DNA of 64,000 nucleotides from Iodobacter sp. BJB302 (GCF_002735645.1 NZ_PDZG01000010.1:1-64000), one strand, 5' to 3'. Positions 23,883 to 33,322 are shown, counted from the stretch's first letter. Notes: generated from the sequence alone by a model not told the origin. Program-made: numbers and translations.

Positions 23883-24350
23883 TCAGCCATCCAATTTCAA
23901 AAACAAATCATGATCAAGGGCGAAGTTGGCGCAGATCGGCAGCAGTGCGCCTCCCAGTGCGCGGGCGTCAGATCCTATTGCACCGGCATTGCCGTGTTTG
24001 CCGATATGTAAATTGCTGTCAGGCACAAGACCGCCGCCGATAAAGGTATCGACAAATACATAAATAAAATTACGCACATTGCGGCCACGCCCGGCAACCA
24101 GCTCCGCCACGCAGGCGGCGGTGCTGTCTTTGATTGATTGCACCGACAAGCCGGTGAGGGCGGCGATTTCTTCATTGAGCTGAAAACGCTCCCAGCGGGC
24201 AACGACTTCAGCATCCAGCCCCAGCAATTGCTGCCAGCCGCCGATATGCAGGGGGCGGCAATACCGATGCCATGTATGCGATCCCACAGATGAGGGCTGA
24301 ATTTGGTTTTGATTTTGGCCAAGCAATCGGCCAGATGCGTCAGGATTTAA
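23883..24350 (-). pseudogene. Decayed ROK-family (sugar kinase/repressor) gene
   Basis: Two frames together read as a ROK protein: DCLAKIKTKFSPHLWDRIHG then GIGIAAP in one, and LHIGGWQQLLGLDAEVVARW onward in the other, continuing to VFVDTFIGGGLV and a C-terminal SDARALGGALLPICANFA. Three lesions are visible. The N-terminus is missing (stop just upstream). A frameshift lies at the five-G run 24251-24255; one more base restores the frame. An internal deletion joins GNAGAIGS directly to the C-terminal SDARALG segment, losing what is usually well over 100 residues including the zinc site. Confidence 0.75.
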
Positions 24351-24712
24351 ATTTATAGGGTTTCTTATGAGAAATCCTTTATTAAACAGAAGTTTAATAT
24401 TTTTTATTTGCAGGTGAAGTTCAGAAAAAAAGTCCGCTGCCTAAACGGGTCAACAGGAGGGGCGTAAAAACGAGCGGGCATTGTGCTTGCTTTTTATATG
24501 CCCGGCTGACAAGCGGTATATCTGATCATCCAGCTGATAAAACGTGTGGCATTTATGTTTTAAGGGCAGGAAGAGATAAAAGCGGCAGTGTTGGTTGTTC
24601 ATGGCAAAAGATAAATCATCATTTGCTGATTGATTCGATCAAAAAGCGAAGAGGCTGGCGGCTATAATGCATTGCTTATAGATAAGCAGATCAGATGGTT
24701 TAAGGTTCAGGT
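24351..24712. other. Intergenic region before the DUF4124 gene
   Basis: No gene seen. A TATAAT at 24663-24668 is a reasonable -10 box for the gene at 24713; no clear -35 partner at standard spacing. Confidence 0.4.
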
Positions 24713-25174
24713 ATGAAAATTTTATTATTGGCTTCTTTACTCGCTATGCCCGCTTTGGCCGCCAAGGTCTATCAGTGGCGGGATGCGGATGGCAGGGTGT
24801 TTTATTCGGATCAGCCCGCGCCTGGCCAAAATGCAAGGGAAAGAAATATCCATGTGCCAAGTAATACAGTAAGCCCGGCGCAAGATCAGCCCGCTATGGT
24901 GCTGTATGTTTCGCCCGAATGTGGCCAGCCCTGTAGTGATGCGGTAGAAATGCTCGATAGCCGCAAAATTAATTACGAGTTAAAAAATCCAAGCCGCTCA
25001 GAGCCACAAATGATCGAGTTTATTAATTTGGTTGGCAGTCTTTCGGTGCGAACTCCGGTGCTGGTGATGGGCAAAAAAGTGCTGAGCCCATGGGATAAGC
25101 TGATCTGGAGCGCAACGCTTAATAAGGCAGGCTACACAGTACAAGAAAAGAAAAACACTCCGTCAGCAAAATAA
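24713..25174 (+). CDS. Periplasmic DUF4124 protein with glutaredoxin-like C-terminus
   Basis: A 153-residue exported protein. After a signal peptide (about 17 residues) comes the DUF4124 motif KVYQWRDADGRVFYSDQPAP, then a thioredoxin/glutaredoxin-like part: VLYVSPECGQPCSDAVEML with two cysteines separated by three residues, and a cis-proline-like RTPVLVMG. A thiol-redox role in the periplasm is inferred. Single gene. Confidence 0.82.
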   Translation: MKILLLASLLAMPALAAKVYQWRDADGRVFYSDQPAPGQNARERNIHVPSNTVSPAQDQPAMVLYVSPECGQPCSDAVEMLDSRKINYELKNPSRSEPQMIEFINLVGSLSVRTPVLVMGKKVLSPWDKLIWSATLNKAGYTVQEKKNTPSAK

Positions 25175-25870
25175 TTTTGGCCGCTCTTCTTTCTGCATGT
25201 CACATTGCCTGCTTGATTAGATTTAAGTTTCTAAGTGTTTGTTGTAGCCAGACCCTATTTGGGGGTGTGCAAAATCTGTGAGGCTTAACTCGGAGTGGTA
25301 TTTGCTAAAAAATCCAGTAATCAGGAGCTAATGAACGGCTTTGTACTGGGGATTATTATCTCATCTTTATTGGGCTTTAAAAATTATTTAGGCCCGCGCC
25401 TGATCTTTCTGGCTTTTACTATTCTTTATGGCTAGCCATTCTTTCATTGCCAATTGTGCTTTTATTAATTTTTTCTGGTATGGGAAGTTGTGGTTCATTC
25501 AGAAAAAATAAGGGTATTAAGTAGTTACAAATGTGCAAAGAGCGGAGCGCGGCATCCATTCGGGTTCTGAGGAGATGAATGCAAATGCTGCGTAGTGTGC
25601 TGCGGCTGGGTTCGTCAGGCAGGCCTCATCAGCAGGCTCTGTCAGTATGGCCATTAATTAAAAATTGACTGGCTGGCAATGGGGGGTGTTAAGTGCTTTG
25701 TCGGTGGTGTTCGGGGCGGCGGCGGTTGATGCCGTATTTAAGCACGATGGGAAGAAGTGCTCTGCCTAGCTGCTTCACCTACTTCTTCATCGTCACTCTG
25801 CTGCATGGTATGCCTTGGTTTGGGGGGGCTGCGTCTTGGTTATCTGGTCGTATTTTGTAGCTGGGCTGCT
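25175..25870. other. Gene-poor region, probably decayed
   Basis: No convincing gene. An open frame of 34 codons at 25331-25435 has an AGGAG site three bases before its ATG and encodes a hydrophobic peptide (FVLGIIISSLLGF); the frames beyond it are interrupted by many stops. Remnants of a membrane-protein gene are possible but not provable by eye. Confidence 0.35.
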
Positions 25871-26139
25871 AGGGTCTGTTGACGTTTCATTCACAATTGC
25901 GCTGAGCCGGAAAACGGCTAGGCACAAGGCAGGAGGGCGAAGGTAATAACTGCTTATTTCCGAGGAGCATAACGCAGTGAATGGCCATTTTCCGGCTCAG
26001 CCTTTCGGGTTTAGCCCATTTTTGGGGCGGAATGAAAGTTAAAAATCGCTCATGGTACTCGTACCATGTCGCAATTTGCTCGTTGTTCAGCCCCAAAACT
26101 GGGCAAACGCAGCCGTGGATGAAACGTCAACAGGCCCTA
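25870..26139. mobile_element. MITE-like element with 20-bp inverted ends and TA flanks
   Basis: Terminal inverted repeats AGGGTCTGTTGACGTTTCAT (25871-25890) and ATGAAACGTCAACAGGCCCT (26119-26138) match with one difference. The element is about 268 bases, too small to code for a transposase, and TA occurs at both outer edges, as with IS630/Tc1-mariner insertion. Inside are further palindromic stretches (CTGAGCCGGAAAA.../...TTTTCCGGCTCAG). Nonautonomous mobility is inferred. Confidence 0.65.
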
Positions 26140-26339
26140 AGCATCGTTCATAAAAATTTTTCTTTAGGCGGGGGATTGAGTCAGCACACTTTTCTATTGG
26201 CGTGCATACCATTTGAGATGTACTAAAGTGGTTTAATTGCTGATCAGAATGGATCAGTGATGCTGATTATCTGTGGGTTGGTTTTATTTTTACAAACAGA
26301 TAAAGCGATTGATTTGGCCCTTAAAAAAGAGAGAGCGAA

Positions 26340-27968
26340 ATGGGTTTGCTGATGAATTACCGGGTGAAAACCCGTTTATTGCTGCTCTGTATTTTTGCCT
26401 TATGCGGTATGGTGTTTTTAAGCCTCGCCAATATGAAGGCGCTGCGGGACACCATGCTGCAAGACCGGATGGATAAAGTAAAAGGCCAGACTGAAACGGC
26501 CGCTGGGGTGATTGAGCGCTTTCATGCTTTAAGCCAGAAAGGGCAGATGAGCAGTGCCGATGCTCAGCAGGCGGCGATCAGCACTTTACGGGATGTTCGC
26601 TATTCCAAAACTGAATATTTCTTTATCTTTGATACAAATTACATTGTTCGCCTGCTGCCAACCAAGATCGAATTTGAGGGGCAACAAAAGGGCGATTTAA
26701 AAGATGCCAATGGCAAGCTTATTTATGTAGAGCTGACAAAGGCGGCTAAGCAGGGCGGTGGCTTTGTTGATTATTTCTTTCCAAAGAAAGGCTCAGGCAA
26801 GGCCGAGCCAAAGATTTCTTATGCTGTGCTGATCCCTGATTGGAACTGGGTGGTGGGCACGGGGATTTATGTTGATGATGTGGATGCCGAGTTTAAAAAG
26901 AATTTGCTGTATGGCATGGCAAAATTATTGCTGCTGGCCGTGCTGGTGGCGGGTGTGGCCTGGATGATTGCGCAAAGTATTTTGCACCAGCTGGGGGGCG
27001 AGCCGCAGGAGGGGATTGCCGTGATGAGGCGGGTGGCCGATGGCGATTTACAGATTAATGTAGCGTCGGCTCAGCAGGGCAGCATGCTGTCTTCTTTAGG
27101 GGAAATGGTCATCGGCTTAAATAAGGTCATGCGCAATGTGCGCACGGACGCGGATTTGCTGAATGAGAGGGCCGCTCAGATTGCTGGCTCCAGCAGGGAG
27201 ATTTCAATTGCCGCTACCCGCCAGTCCGATGCGACAACCAATATGGCAGCCGCAATGGAAGAGCTGACGGTAAGTATTAATCATATTTCTGAGGGCTCAG
27301 GTGTGGCCGAGCAGGCATCGCGCCAAGCCACTGAGCTGGCTAAAAATGGCGTTACTCAGGTCGCTGAAGTAACCACCACCATGGAGCTGATTGCGGGCAA
27401 TGTCAGCGAAGCTACCACGCAGATCCGCCAGCTGGATGCTAAAGCGCGCGAGATTTCCGGTGTGGCCTCCGAAATCAAAGATATTGCGGATCAGACTAAC
27501 TTGCTTGCGCTGAACGCGGCCATTGAGGCGGCAAGGGCTGGCGAACAGGGACGTGGTTTTGCAGTGGTGGCCGATGAAGTCAGAAAACTGGCAGAAAGAA
27601 CTTCGCTGGCAACGGTAAATATTGCTTCGATGCTGGCGGCAATTCAGGGCGAGACGCTCAGTGTGGTTAATGCCATGAGCGCCGCCATTCCCCAGGTAGA
27701 GCGGGGCGTGCAATTATCACGTCATGTCGCCGAGTCTTTAAACAGTATTCATTCCGGTGCTGAATCCAGCCTGCACAGCCTGCAAGAAATGGCCTCGGCT
27801 ATCCGTGAGCAAAGCCAGGCCAGCAATAGCATTGCCTGCCGGGTGGAAGATATATCGCAAATGGTAGAAGAAACCAGCACCTCAATTCAGCATGCTGCAG
27901 AAAATGCATCGCAAGTTGAGCAGATTGCCAATCAGCTTAATCAGGGCGTGAGCCATTTTAAAGTTTAA
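26340..27968 (+). CDS. Methyl-accepting chemotaxis protein with Cache domain
   Basis: The 542-residue chemoreceptor has a first membrane span (about 10-30), a single-Cache periplasmic sensor domain (about 35-190, with [14 protein letters not shown] and [18 protein letters not shown]), a second span (about 192-215), a HAMP-like linker and a C-terminal signalling hairpin. The hairpin tip contains the highly conserved [20 protein letters not shown] and [18 protein letters not shown]. It should link ligand binding (often small carboxylates in this Cache type) to CheA/CheW. No chemotaxis genes adjoin it. Confidence 0.95.
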   Translation: MGLLMNYRVKTRLLLLCIFALCGMVFLSLANMKALRDTMLQDRMDKVKGQTETAAGVIERFHALSQKGQMSSADAQQAAISTLRDVRYSKTEYFFIFDTNYIVRLLPTKIEFEGQQKGDLKDANGKLIYVELTKAAKQGGGFVDYFFPKKGSGKAEPKISYAVLIPDWNWVVGTGIYVDDVDAEFKKNLLYGMAKLLLLAVLVAGVAWMIAQSILHQLGGEPQEGIAVMRRVADGDLQINVASAQQGSMLSSLGEMVIGLNKVMRNVRTDADLLNERAAQIAGSSREISIAATRQSDATTNMAAAMEELTVSINHISEGSGVAEQASRQATELAKNGVTQVAEVTTTMELIAGNVSEATTQIRQLDAKAREISGVASEIKDIADQTNLLALNAAIEAARAGEQGRGFAVVADEVRKLAERTSLATVNIASMLAAIQGETLSVVNAMSAAIPQVERGVQLSRHVAESLNSIHSGAESSLHSLQEMASAIREQSQASNSIACRVEDISQMVEETSTSIQHAAENASQVEQIANQLNQGVSHFKV

Positions 27969-28118
27969 CGTGTCAGGAGCGAAAGACCATCATGGCCGTT
28001 TGGATTCAAGCTGCATGGCATAAAGGTGAGCCAGATCTTAAGGGGCCTGGTAATTAGACGCTGAGTCCTGACGTTTGCATGTGTAAGCTTGCCGCCATTT
28101 TAAATACAGGAATTCCCA

Positions 28119-28382
28119 ATGCGAAAGTCTTCACTGATCTGTGTGCTTACCCTGCTGCTGAGCAGCCCAGCCGTATTTGCAGATTGCAAAGATATGATTA
28201 AAGAAACCAGGCAGGATATTGAAGATAATCGTGATCATTACACGCTGGCTGCACGCAATAAGGCGAGGGTTGATCTAGCAAAGGCCGAAGCCAATCTTCT
28301 TGATTTAAATCCTCTGCCTGATGTGGATTGCAGAAAGTCAGTGCTTAAGGCAAGAGCGGAGCTGCGTAAAGGCAAAAAGTAA
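28119..28382 (+). CDS. Small exported protein (unknown)
   Basis: An 87-residue protein with a clear signal peptide cut after VFA (about residue 21), then a Lys/Asp-rich helical domain with two cysteines (DCKDM and VDCRKS) able to form a disulphide. No family recognised. Confidence 0.62.
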   Translation: MRKSSLICVLTLLLSSPAVFADCKDMIKETRQDIEDNRDHYTLAARNKARVDLAKAEANLLDLNPLPDVDCRKSVLKARAELRKGKK

Positions 28383-28583
28383 TTCCAAAACCATGCAGGG
28401 TATGAGGGCCTTGCATTAAATTTGCGCGATGCTTTGTGCTGGCTGGGTTTGATCTGTCATTTTAATGGATGAAGTTGGTTTTAAGTCATTGCAAAAGCTT
28501 AAAAGTGAACAGTTGGAAAATTTATATTGGATGACATACGCCTATGCCAATATAATCATATCTTTCAGCTCACTTATCGGTTC

Positions 28584-28970
28584 ATGACAGCACGACGTTA
28601 TCAGCTCAGCATACGCATTGCCTTTCTGGCGATCATGCTGCACGTCCTGATGCCTTTGCTGCATGCCACTTTGCCGCAGTCTGCCCTGCGCAGCAGCGTC
28701 TTTTGCGGCACGCTTACACCGATTATGGAATACCAGCTCAGCCAGCTGCCCGGCAGTAAATCCGAATCTGTTTTAGCAAAAACCGCACCTGCCTGTGTGC
28801 TTTGCGCCCATGCGGATCAAACGCAGGCACCTGCCGCAGATCTTGCTGCGGCATCTGTAGTGGCTGCAATGTTGCCGCATACTTTTGGCATGCCCGCGCC
28901 GCCTGTGCTGCGCCTGCATCGCAATTCTGCTCTTCCTCCCCCCAGCCAAGCCCCGCCTGTTTTCTCTTAA
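28584..28970 (+). CDS. DUF2946-like membrane-anchored protein
   Basis: From ATG 28584 the product has 128 residues: one N-terminal hydrophobic span (IAFLAIMLHVLMPLLHA), a CxxC-type pair in ACVLCAHAD and a Pro-rich tail with His. This is the layout of DUF2946 proteins, which often neighbour copper genes. The longer frame to 28527 is possible. It precedes the MbnP/MbnH-like genes, supporting a copper-related role (inference). Confidence 0.62.
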   Translation: MTARRYQLSIRIAFLAIMLHVLMPLLHATLPQSALRSSVFCGTLTPIMEYQLSQLPGSKSESVLAKTAPACVLCAHADQTQAPAADLAAASVVAAMLPHTFGMPAPPVLRLHRNSALPPPSQAPPVFS

Positions 28971-29290
28971 CAGATTCTTGAATGCGTTGAAAAAGATCTG
29001 CAGACACAAAGCTAAATAAGAACACAGAGGAACCTAAGGTTTGTGCGCTTTGCATGCTTTGCGTCTATTGATTTAAGGTAAAAACAGCTAAAGCTTGATG
29101 GACACCAGACTATGGGAAACCTTTAAAGGTTTTTTCCCAGTGCTCTGTGTGCTCACCGATCTCTGCGCCTGCAGGTTTCAGGTTTTTCAGCCTTTTTACT
29201 AACAATACCCACGCGTTTTCATGGATCTGTTCAGCCTTTGCTGGCACCCGGTATAGCCGGTGTGCTCCTTTATGCTGTTTGGAGAAAACC
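28971..29290. promoter_or_regulatory. Leader of the MbnP/MbnH-like operon, with perfect palindrome
   Basis: No gene seen. A 16-base perfect palindrome AAACCTTTAAAGGTTT (29117-29132), flanked by GGG and CCC, could be a regulator site or the terminator of the DUF2946-like gene. GGAG at 29280-29284 is the ribosome site for the gene at 29291. Confidence 0.4.
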
Positions 29291-30235
29291 ATGCGTTTAT
29301 ATGCAACTCTTGCCGTACTTATTCTGTCTGCCTGCAATTCCAGTAGTGATACTGAAACCCCTCCCGTTCCTCCCGTGCCTTTGCCAGATCAAACCGTTTC
29401 GGTGCAGTTTGCGCTGAAAGCAGGCGTTCAGGCGGTGGAGTGTAATACCACACTGCCAGGTTTAGGCCTGGCGGCAACCCCCGCTAAATTGCGCGATGCG
29501 CGGTTGTATGTGCACGATATTAAGCTGATTAATGCGCTGGGCAAGGAAGTGCCTTTGGCGCTGACGCAAAACGATAATCAATATCTGAATGTGGCCCTGC
29601 TGGATTTTGAAAATAAAACCGGCAATTGTGCAGGCGGCACAGCAGAGTTAAACCGCCAATTCAGCGGCATTGTGCCTGGTGGCCAGTATATTGGCCTGAG
29701 CTTTAAAGTGGGTGTGCCCGATACGGCTAAAGATGCGGCCGGTAAAGATGTGGTGCTGAACCACTCTGACACCATGGCCGTGCCTGCGCCGCTCAATAAT
29801 ATGGCGCTGGGCTGGAGCTGGCAGGCGGGCCGCCGCTTTGTGCAGCTGGAGTTAAATCCTGATGTGCCTGCGGTAGGCGGCAAGGCCGTGAATTGGTATT
29901 TCCATTTAGGCGCAACCGGCTGCACGGCCGATGCGGTGGATGCCAATCGCTTTAGCTGCAGCAATCCCAATCTTGTGCCGGTGCGTTTAAGTAGCTTTGA
30001 TGTGGCTAAGCAGCAGGTAGTGCTGGATCTGGCTGCGCTCTTGCAGGGTGTGGATATCAGCAAGGATGCGGGCGGCTCTAATGGTTGTATGAGCGGGCCG
30101 ACTGATCCTGAATGCGGGCTGATGTTTGCTAATTTAGATTTAAATCTGAATGAATCTGCCGCAGGTAAAAAAGACGCGGGCTTGCCTAAGGGTGATGGCA
30201 GTTTCTCTAAAGTATTTAAGGCTGCTCTGAAATGA
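29291..30235 (+). CDS. MbnP-family copper-binding lipoprotein (four-Cys metallo-mystery pair protein)
   Basis: A 314-residue lipoprotein (lipobox LSAC, Cys15). It has the family start VSVQFALKAG, the DARLYVHDIKLINALG segment, six mature cysteines including GCTAD, FSCSNP and NGCMSG, and the signature LGWSWQAGRRFVQLEL. In methanotrophs MbnP binds copper after the partner MbnH oxidises a tryptophan to kynurenine; which Trp would be altered here is not known. ATG 29291 is chosen because GGAG and a signal sequence fit it. Four-base overlap (ATGA) with the MbnH-like gene. Confidence 0.85.
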   Translation: MRLYATLAVLILSACNSSSDTETPPVPPVPLPDQTVSVQFALKAGVQAVECNTTLPGLGLAATPAKLRDARLYVHDIKLINALGKEVPLALTQNDNQYLNVALLDFENKTGNCAGGTAELNRQFSGIVPGGQYIGLSFKVGVPDTAKDAAGKDVVLNHSDTMAVPAPLNNMALGWSWQAGRRFVQLELNPDVPAVGGKAVNWYFHLGATGCTADAVDANRFSCSNPNLVPVRLSSFDVAKQQVVLDLAALLQGVDISKDAGGSNGCMSGPTDPECGLMFANLDLNLNESAAGKKDAGLPKGDGSFSKVFKAALK

Positions 30236-31374
30236 TTAAACGCTGCCTTTTGGCAGCGTTAGTGCTCGGCGGCTGCGTGCAGTCGGGCACTTCCACCTCA
30301 GATCCGGTTCGTACAAGTGCGAGCTGGAGCTGGGAGCTGCCGTTTTATTTTCCTACCCCAAAAGTACCTGCCGACAATCCCATGAGCGAGGCCAAGTTTC
30401 AGCTGGGCCGCAGCTTATTCTACGATGCGCGGCTTTCAGGAAACGGCCAGCAAAGCTGCTCATCCTGCCATGATCAGAGTAAGGCATTTGCCGATGGCAG
30501 GGCTGTTTCACTTGGCTCTACCGGTGAGAGCACGCCAAGAAACGCGCAAGGTCTGGCCAATGTGGCCTGGCACAGCACTTACACATGGGCCAACCCTGCA
30601 CTGGCGACGCTGGAGCGGCAGATGGAAGTGCCGCTGTTTGCCGAGCATCCGGTAGAAATGGGCGTTACCGATCAAAATAAAGCCACTATCCTGGCGCGCT
30701 TTCAGGCTGATCGGGAATATGTGCAGCGCTTTGCAGAGGTTTTCCCTGGCGAGCCGATCGGATTCCCGCAGATTATTAAAGCCATTGCCACATTTCAGCG
30801 CGGGCTGATTTCTGCGTCTTCCAAATATGATCAGTATTTGCAGGGCAAGGCCACGCTGACATCTGCAGAGCTGCGCGGTAAAGACCTGTTTTTTGGTGAG
30901 CAGGCCGAGTGCTTTCACTGCCATGGCAGCTTTAATTTTAATGATCAGGTGCGCCATGCGGGCTCCTATACCGCCGAAACACTTTTTCATAACACCGGGC
31001 TGTATAACATCGACGGTAAAGGCGGCTTTCCTGAGCCTAACCGTGGCTTATTCGAGCTAAGTGGTGTGCCTGCGGATATGGGCATGTTCCGCGCACCCAG
31101 CTTACGCAATGTGCAGCTTACCGGCCCCTATATGCACGATGGCAGCATCGCCACGCTGGAAGAGGTGCTGGATTTTTATGCAGCAGGCGGGCGTGAAATC
31201 AAGACCGGCCCGCATAAGGGGGATGGCCGCCTTAACCCGTTTAAAAGCGATTTGATTGTTCGTATTCAGCTGAACGAGCAAGACAAAGCCAATATCGTCG
31301 CCTTTTTAAAGACACTCACCGATGAAAAATTTATTTCTGATCAGCGCTTCGCTGATCCTCGCCGCAGCAAATAG
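30232..31374 (+). CDS. MbnH-like di-haem enzyme (cytochrome c peroxidase family)
   Basis: A 380-residue periplasmic lipoprotein-like protein (lipobox LGGC, Cys15) with two c-haem motifs, CSSCH (76-80) and CFHCH (227-231), and the bacterial cytochrome c peroxidase framework (LGRSLFYDARLSGNGQQ, PTLRNV-like APSLRNVQLTGPYMHDGS). As the adjacent partner of an MbnP-type protein it belongs to the MbnH / MXAN_0977 di-haem group, which forms a bis-Fe(IV) state and oxidises a Trp in MbnP. It is translationally coupled to the MbnP-like gene. Confidence 0.88.
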   Translation: MIKRCLLAALVLGGCVQSGTSTSDPVRTSASWSWELPFYFPTPKVPADNPMSEAKFQLGRSLFYDARLSGNGQQSCSSCHDQSKAFADGRAVSLGSTGESTPRNAQGLANVAWHSTYTWANPALATLERQMEVPLFAEHPVEMGVTDQNKATILARFQADREYVQRFAEVFPGEPIGFPQIIKAIATFQRGLISASSKYDQYLQGKATLTSAELRGKDLFFGEQAECFHCHGSFNFNDQVRHAGSYTAETLFHNTGLYNIDGKGGFPEPNRGLFELSGVPADMGMFRAPSLRNVQLTGPYMHDGSIATLEEVLDFYAAGGREIKTGPHKGDGRLNPFKSDLIVRIQLNEQDKANIVAFLKTLTDEKFISDQRFADPRRSK

Positions 31375-32452
31375 CGCGCTGGCCCACGATGGGCCGCATG
31401 ATGATGAGCCCACTGGCTATACGCAAATTAATCTGCTGACCAATATTCGTTACCTCAGTGGCGATACGGCATGGCCGGGAGCCCTGCCAGTACTGGGGGC
31501 CAGTAATGAGGACCGGCGCGGCGTGTGGTACGGTGGTTCTGGTATTGAGTGGCGTCAGCGCTGGACAGCAGAAATTGGCACGCAGCTGATGGCCGCATAC
31601 GACGAGCACGACAGAGGCGTGGCGCTGGATCATGCGGTAATTCGTTACCAGACTGATGCGGCGCAACTGGTTTTAGGGCGGCAGTCGCCCGTGTTTGCCG
31701 AAGCCGGATTAAGCACCTGGGCGCTGCCTGATTTATGGCTCTATACGGTATTGGGCGATGATCACTGGCATGAAGATGGCTTAGCCTTGCGTTATACCGT
31801 GGGCAATCTGACTGGCCACGCTGGTGTTTTTAATGGGCAAGGCTATCCGGGGGCAGAAAGCGCCATGTGGACAGCAGGCCTTGCCTGGCAGGATGGTCCA
31901 TGGTTTTTGGCCGGTCATGCCGCCTACATCTCCGATGTAAATCGTTCCTTAGTCACAGACGCGCATGGCGGGCATAGTCACGCAGGGCAGGCTGTGGGCT
32001 GCGGTAAGTTAACAGATTGCCTGGCTGGAAAATCCACTCTGCTGCGCGCTAAGGCGGGCTGGCAGGGTGAGCAATACTGGCTGCAATCGGCATGGAGCTG
32101 GCAGCAGCAGGATGGCCAGATCGATAGCACGCTGGGCCGTGTTGCTTATCAGGGAGAGCTGAATAGTCTGGCGCTGGAGGGCGGGGTTAAGCTTACCGAC
32201 AGCATTAAACTGGCGTTGCGTCACGAATGGATGGGCATTGCCCATGAATTAGCTGGCGTGAACGCCGCGCAAATTGCCAGCAAAAATGGCATTGCCAATA
32301 GCGATGAGCAGCCATACCAGACCGGGCTGCGCCTGGCATGGCAAGCGCACTCCGTGCATTTGCTGGCGCTGGAGCTGCATCAAACCCGGCGCAATGGTGA
32401 GTCTAATCATCTGGCGATGTTGCAATGGCAGATGAATGCGCGGCTGTATTGA
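31322..32452 (+). CDS. Outer-membrane beta-barrel protein of the copper locus
   Basis: The 376-residue product has a signal peptide cut after SALA, an acidic/His-rich mature start (HDGPHDDE), alternating beta strands to the C-terminus with a final aromatic residue (NARLY), and a His-rich loop HGGHSH. This suggests an outer-membrane porin-like barrel with metal-binding loops. The gene overlaps the MbnH-like gene by 53 bases in another frame; the good signal peptide supports this start. Likely last gene of the MbnP/MbnH operon; copper transport is inferred from context. Confidence 0.72.
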   Translation: MKNLFLISASLILAAANSALAHDGPHDDEPTGYTQINLLTNIRYLSGDTAWPGALPVLGASNEDRRGVWYGGSGIEWRQRWTAEIGTQLMAAYDEHDRGVALDHAVIRYQTDAAQLVLGRQSPVFAEAGLSTWALPDLWLYTVLGDDHWHEDGLALRYTVGNLTGHAGVFNGQGYPGAESAMWTAGLAWQDGPWFLAGHAAYISDVNRSLVTDAHGGHSHAGQAVGCGKLTDCLAGKSTLLRAKAGWQGEQYWLQSAWSWQQQDGQIDSTLGRVAYQGELNSLALEGGVKLTDSIKLALRHEWMGIAHELAGVNAAQIASKNGIANSDEQPYQTGLRLAWQAHSVHLLALELHQTRRNGESNHLAMLQWQMNARLY

Positions 32453-32489
32453 TGGTTGAGAGGCCATTTTTGTAGGGCGGGCGGGGTCT

Positions 32490-32720
32490 GTGTGTGCTAA
32501 GCAAAGTCAAAAAGGTAGTGCCTTCGGCACGTTGATTTAGGTGCGGGATCCCCGCAGGGACTCACTTTCTTGCTTCGCCAGAAATCATAGTACGCAAAGA
32601 AGGCGACCCCACGAAACACGAAGGCCCCTGCGCTGCGGACAATCGAGTCGGCGGCGGGCGGGATTGGCTCGTTCCTCGCTCCCTTGCCGAAACCCCGCCC
32701 CGCTTGTTCCTCGCTCCGGC
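32490..32720. repeat. GC-rich intergenic sequence resembling a dispersed betaproteobacterial repeat
   Basis: This non-coding stretch includes CCTTCGGCACGTTGATTTAG and GTTCCTCGCTC repeated at about 32669-32679 and 32705-32715. Its text resembles intergenic repeats I have seen in many betaproteobacteria. No gene is supported here. Only the internal repeat is directly visible. Confidence 0.4.
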
Positions 32721-32765
32721 TGAAGCGCGGCGCGATAAATTGGGGGTGTTGTGCGCGATAAATTG
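32721..32765. other. Candidate left end of the prophage with tandem transposase-like sites
   Basis: The 13-base sequence GCGCGATAAATTG occurs twice, at 32730-32742 and 32753-32765, 23 bases apart. It follows TGAAGCGCGG at 32721; Mu-type genomes end in 5'-TG, and the right end of Mu starts similarly, with ACGATAAATGCG in its transposase sites. This suggests the boundary between host and prophage, but the other end lies outside the window, so it cannot be confirmed. Confidence 0.4.
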
Positions 32766-32811
32766 ATTGGCTGCATTTTCCACCATTTGTAAAAGAATTT
32801 CATATTTATCA

Positions 32812-32837
32812 GCAAAGGAGCCGGGAGGCTCCTTTGC
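32812..32837 (-). terminator. Terminator of the prophage late operon
   Basis: Perfect 11-base arms GCAAAGGAGCC (32812-32822) and GGCTCCTTTGC (32827-32837) with loop GGGA, 32 bases beyond the last late gene. Confidence 0.75.
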
Positions 32838-32868
32838 TTTTGGTGGCTTAGTCTGCTTTTACATCAAA

Positions 32869-33312
32869 CTACTGCACCACCCCCGTTAAAATTTCCTGAC
32901 GGCGTGCTGCAGTAATCAAGCCTTGCTCTTCCAAATACATCAGCGCAAATCGGGTCGATGGCAGATTTAAATCCACATGGGTTAAACGCGGGTCTTCGAT
33001 GATCTCGTAAAAGTCAGCGATTAGCGGATGGTCTGCGCGGGCTGCTTTGATTGCCACGCGCTCTGCGGCGGTAAATAGCAGCTTAAATTCGATCGGCGTG
33101 ACAAGCGGGTTAGCCGTAAGCACAGGCGCTGGCGCTACAAACTGGCCAGCTGCATACGTGTAGCCGGTAACGTCATGATCGGCATCGACAATCAATACTT
33201 CCTTATTATCAAAACCGGCGTAATTCATCTCTGCGGTATGCACAACGCCATTAGAAAGCGTGGCGCTTGCGCTGCAGCCGATGACTAAGATATCTAATAC
33301 GATGGCTTTCAT
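32869..33312 (-). CDS. Phage protein downstream of tail fibre (possible fibre accessory)
   Basis: About 147 residues from ATG 33312 (a GAGGA site lies seven bases upstream; the frame to 33336 overlaps the fibre gene and is less likely). N-terminal beta-like segments, then a helical C-terminus with RVAIKAARADHPLIADFYEIIEDPR. Position directly behind the fibre gene is that of tail-fibre assembly or capping proteins, but no family match is recognised. Confidence 0.6.
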   Translation of the reverse strand: MKAIVLDILVIGCSASATLSNGVVHTAEMNYAGFDNKEVLIVDADHDVTGYTYAAGQFVAPAPVLTANPLVTPIEFKLLFTAAERVAIKAARADHPLIADFYEIIEDPRLTHVDLNLPSTRFALMYLEEQGLITAARRQEILTGVVQ

Positions 33313-33322
33313 TGCGGCGTCC

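Noticed and set aside
25887-26096. 69-codon frame inside the MITE-like element
   Set aside because: It lies within palindromic sequence, has no ribosome site and resembles no transposase.
27992-28057. 21-codon frame with AGGAG after the chemoreceptor
   Set aside because: Too short and without recognisable features; chance occurrence is likely.
29147-29290. Extension of the MbnP-like gene
   Set aside because: Adds 48 non-conserved residues ahead of a clear lipoprotein signal that starts at 29291.
32541-32815. Short frames on both strands in the GC-rich intergenic repeat
   Set aside because: Arg/Pro-rich translations of repeated DNA; no protein-like pattern.
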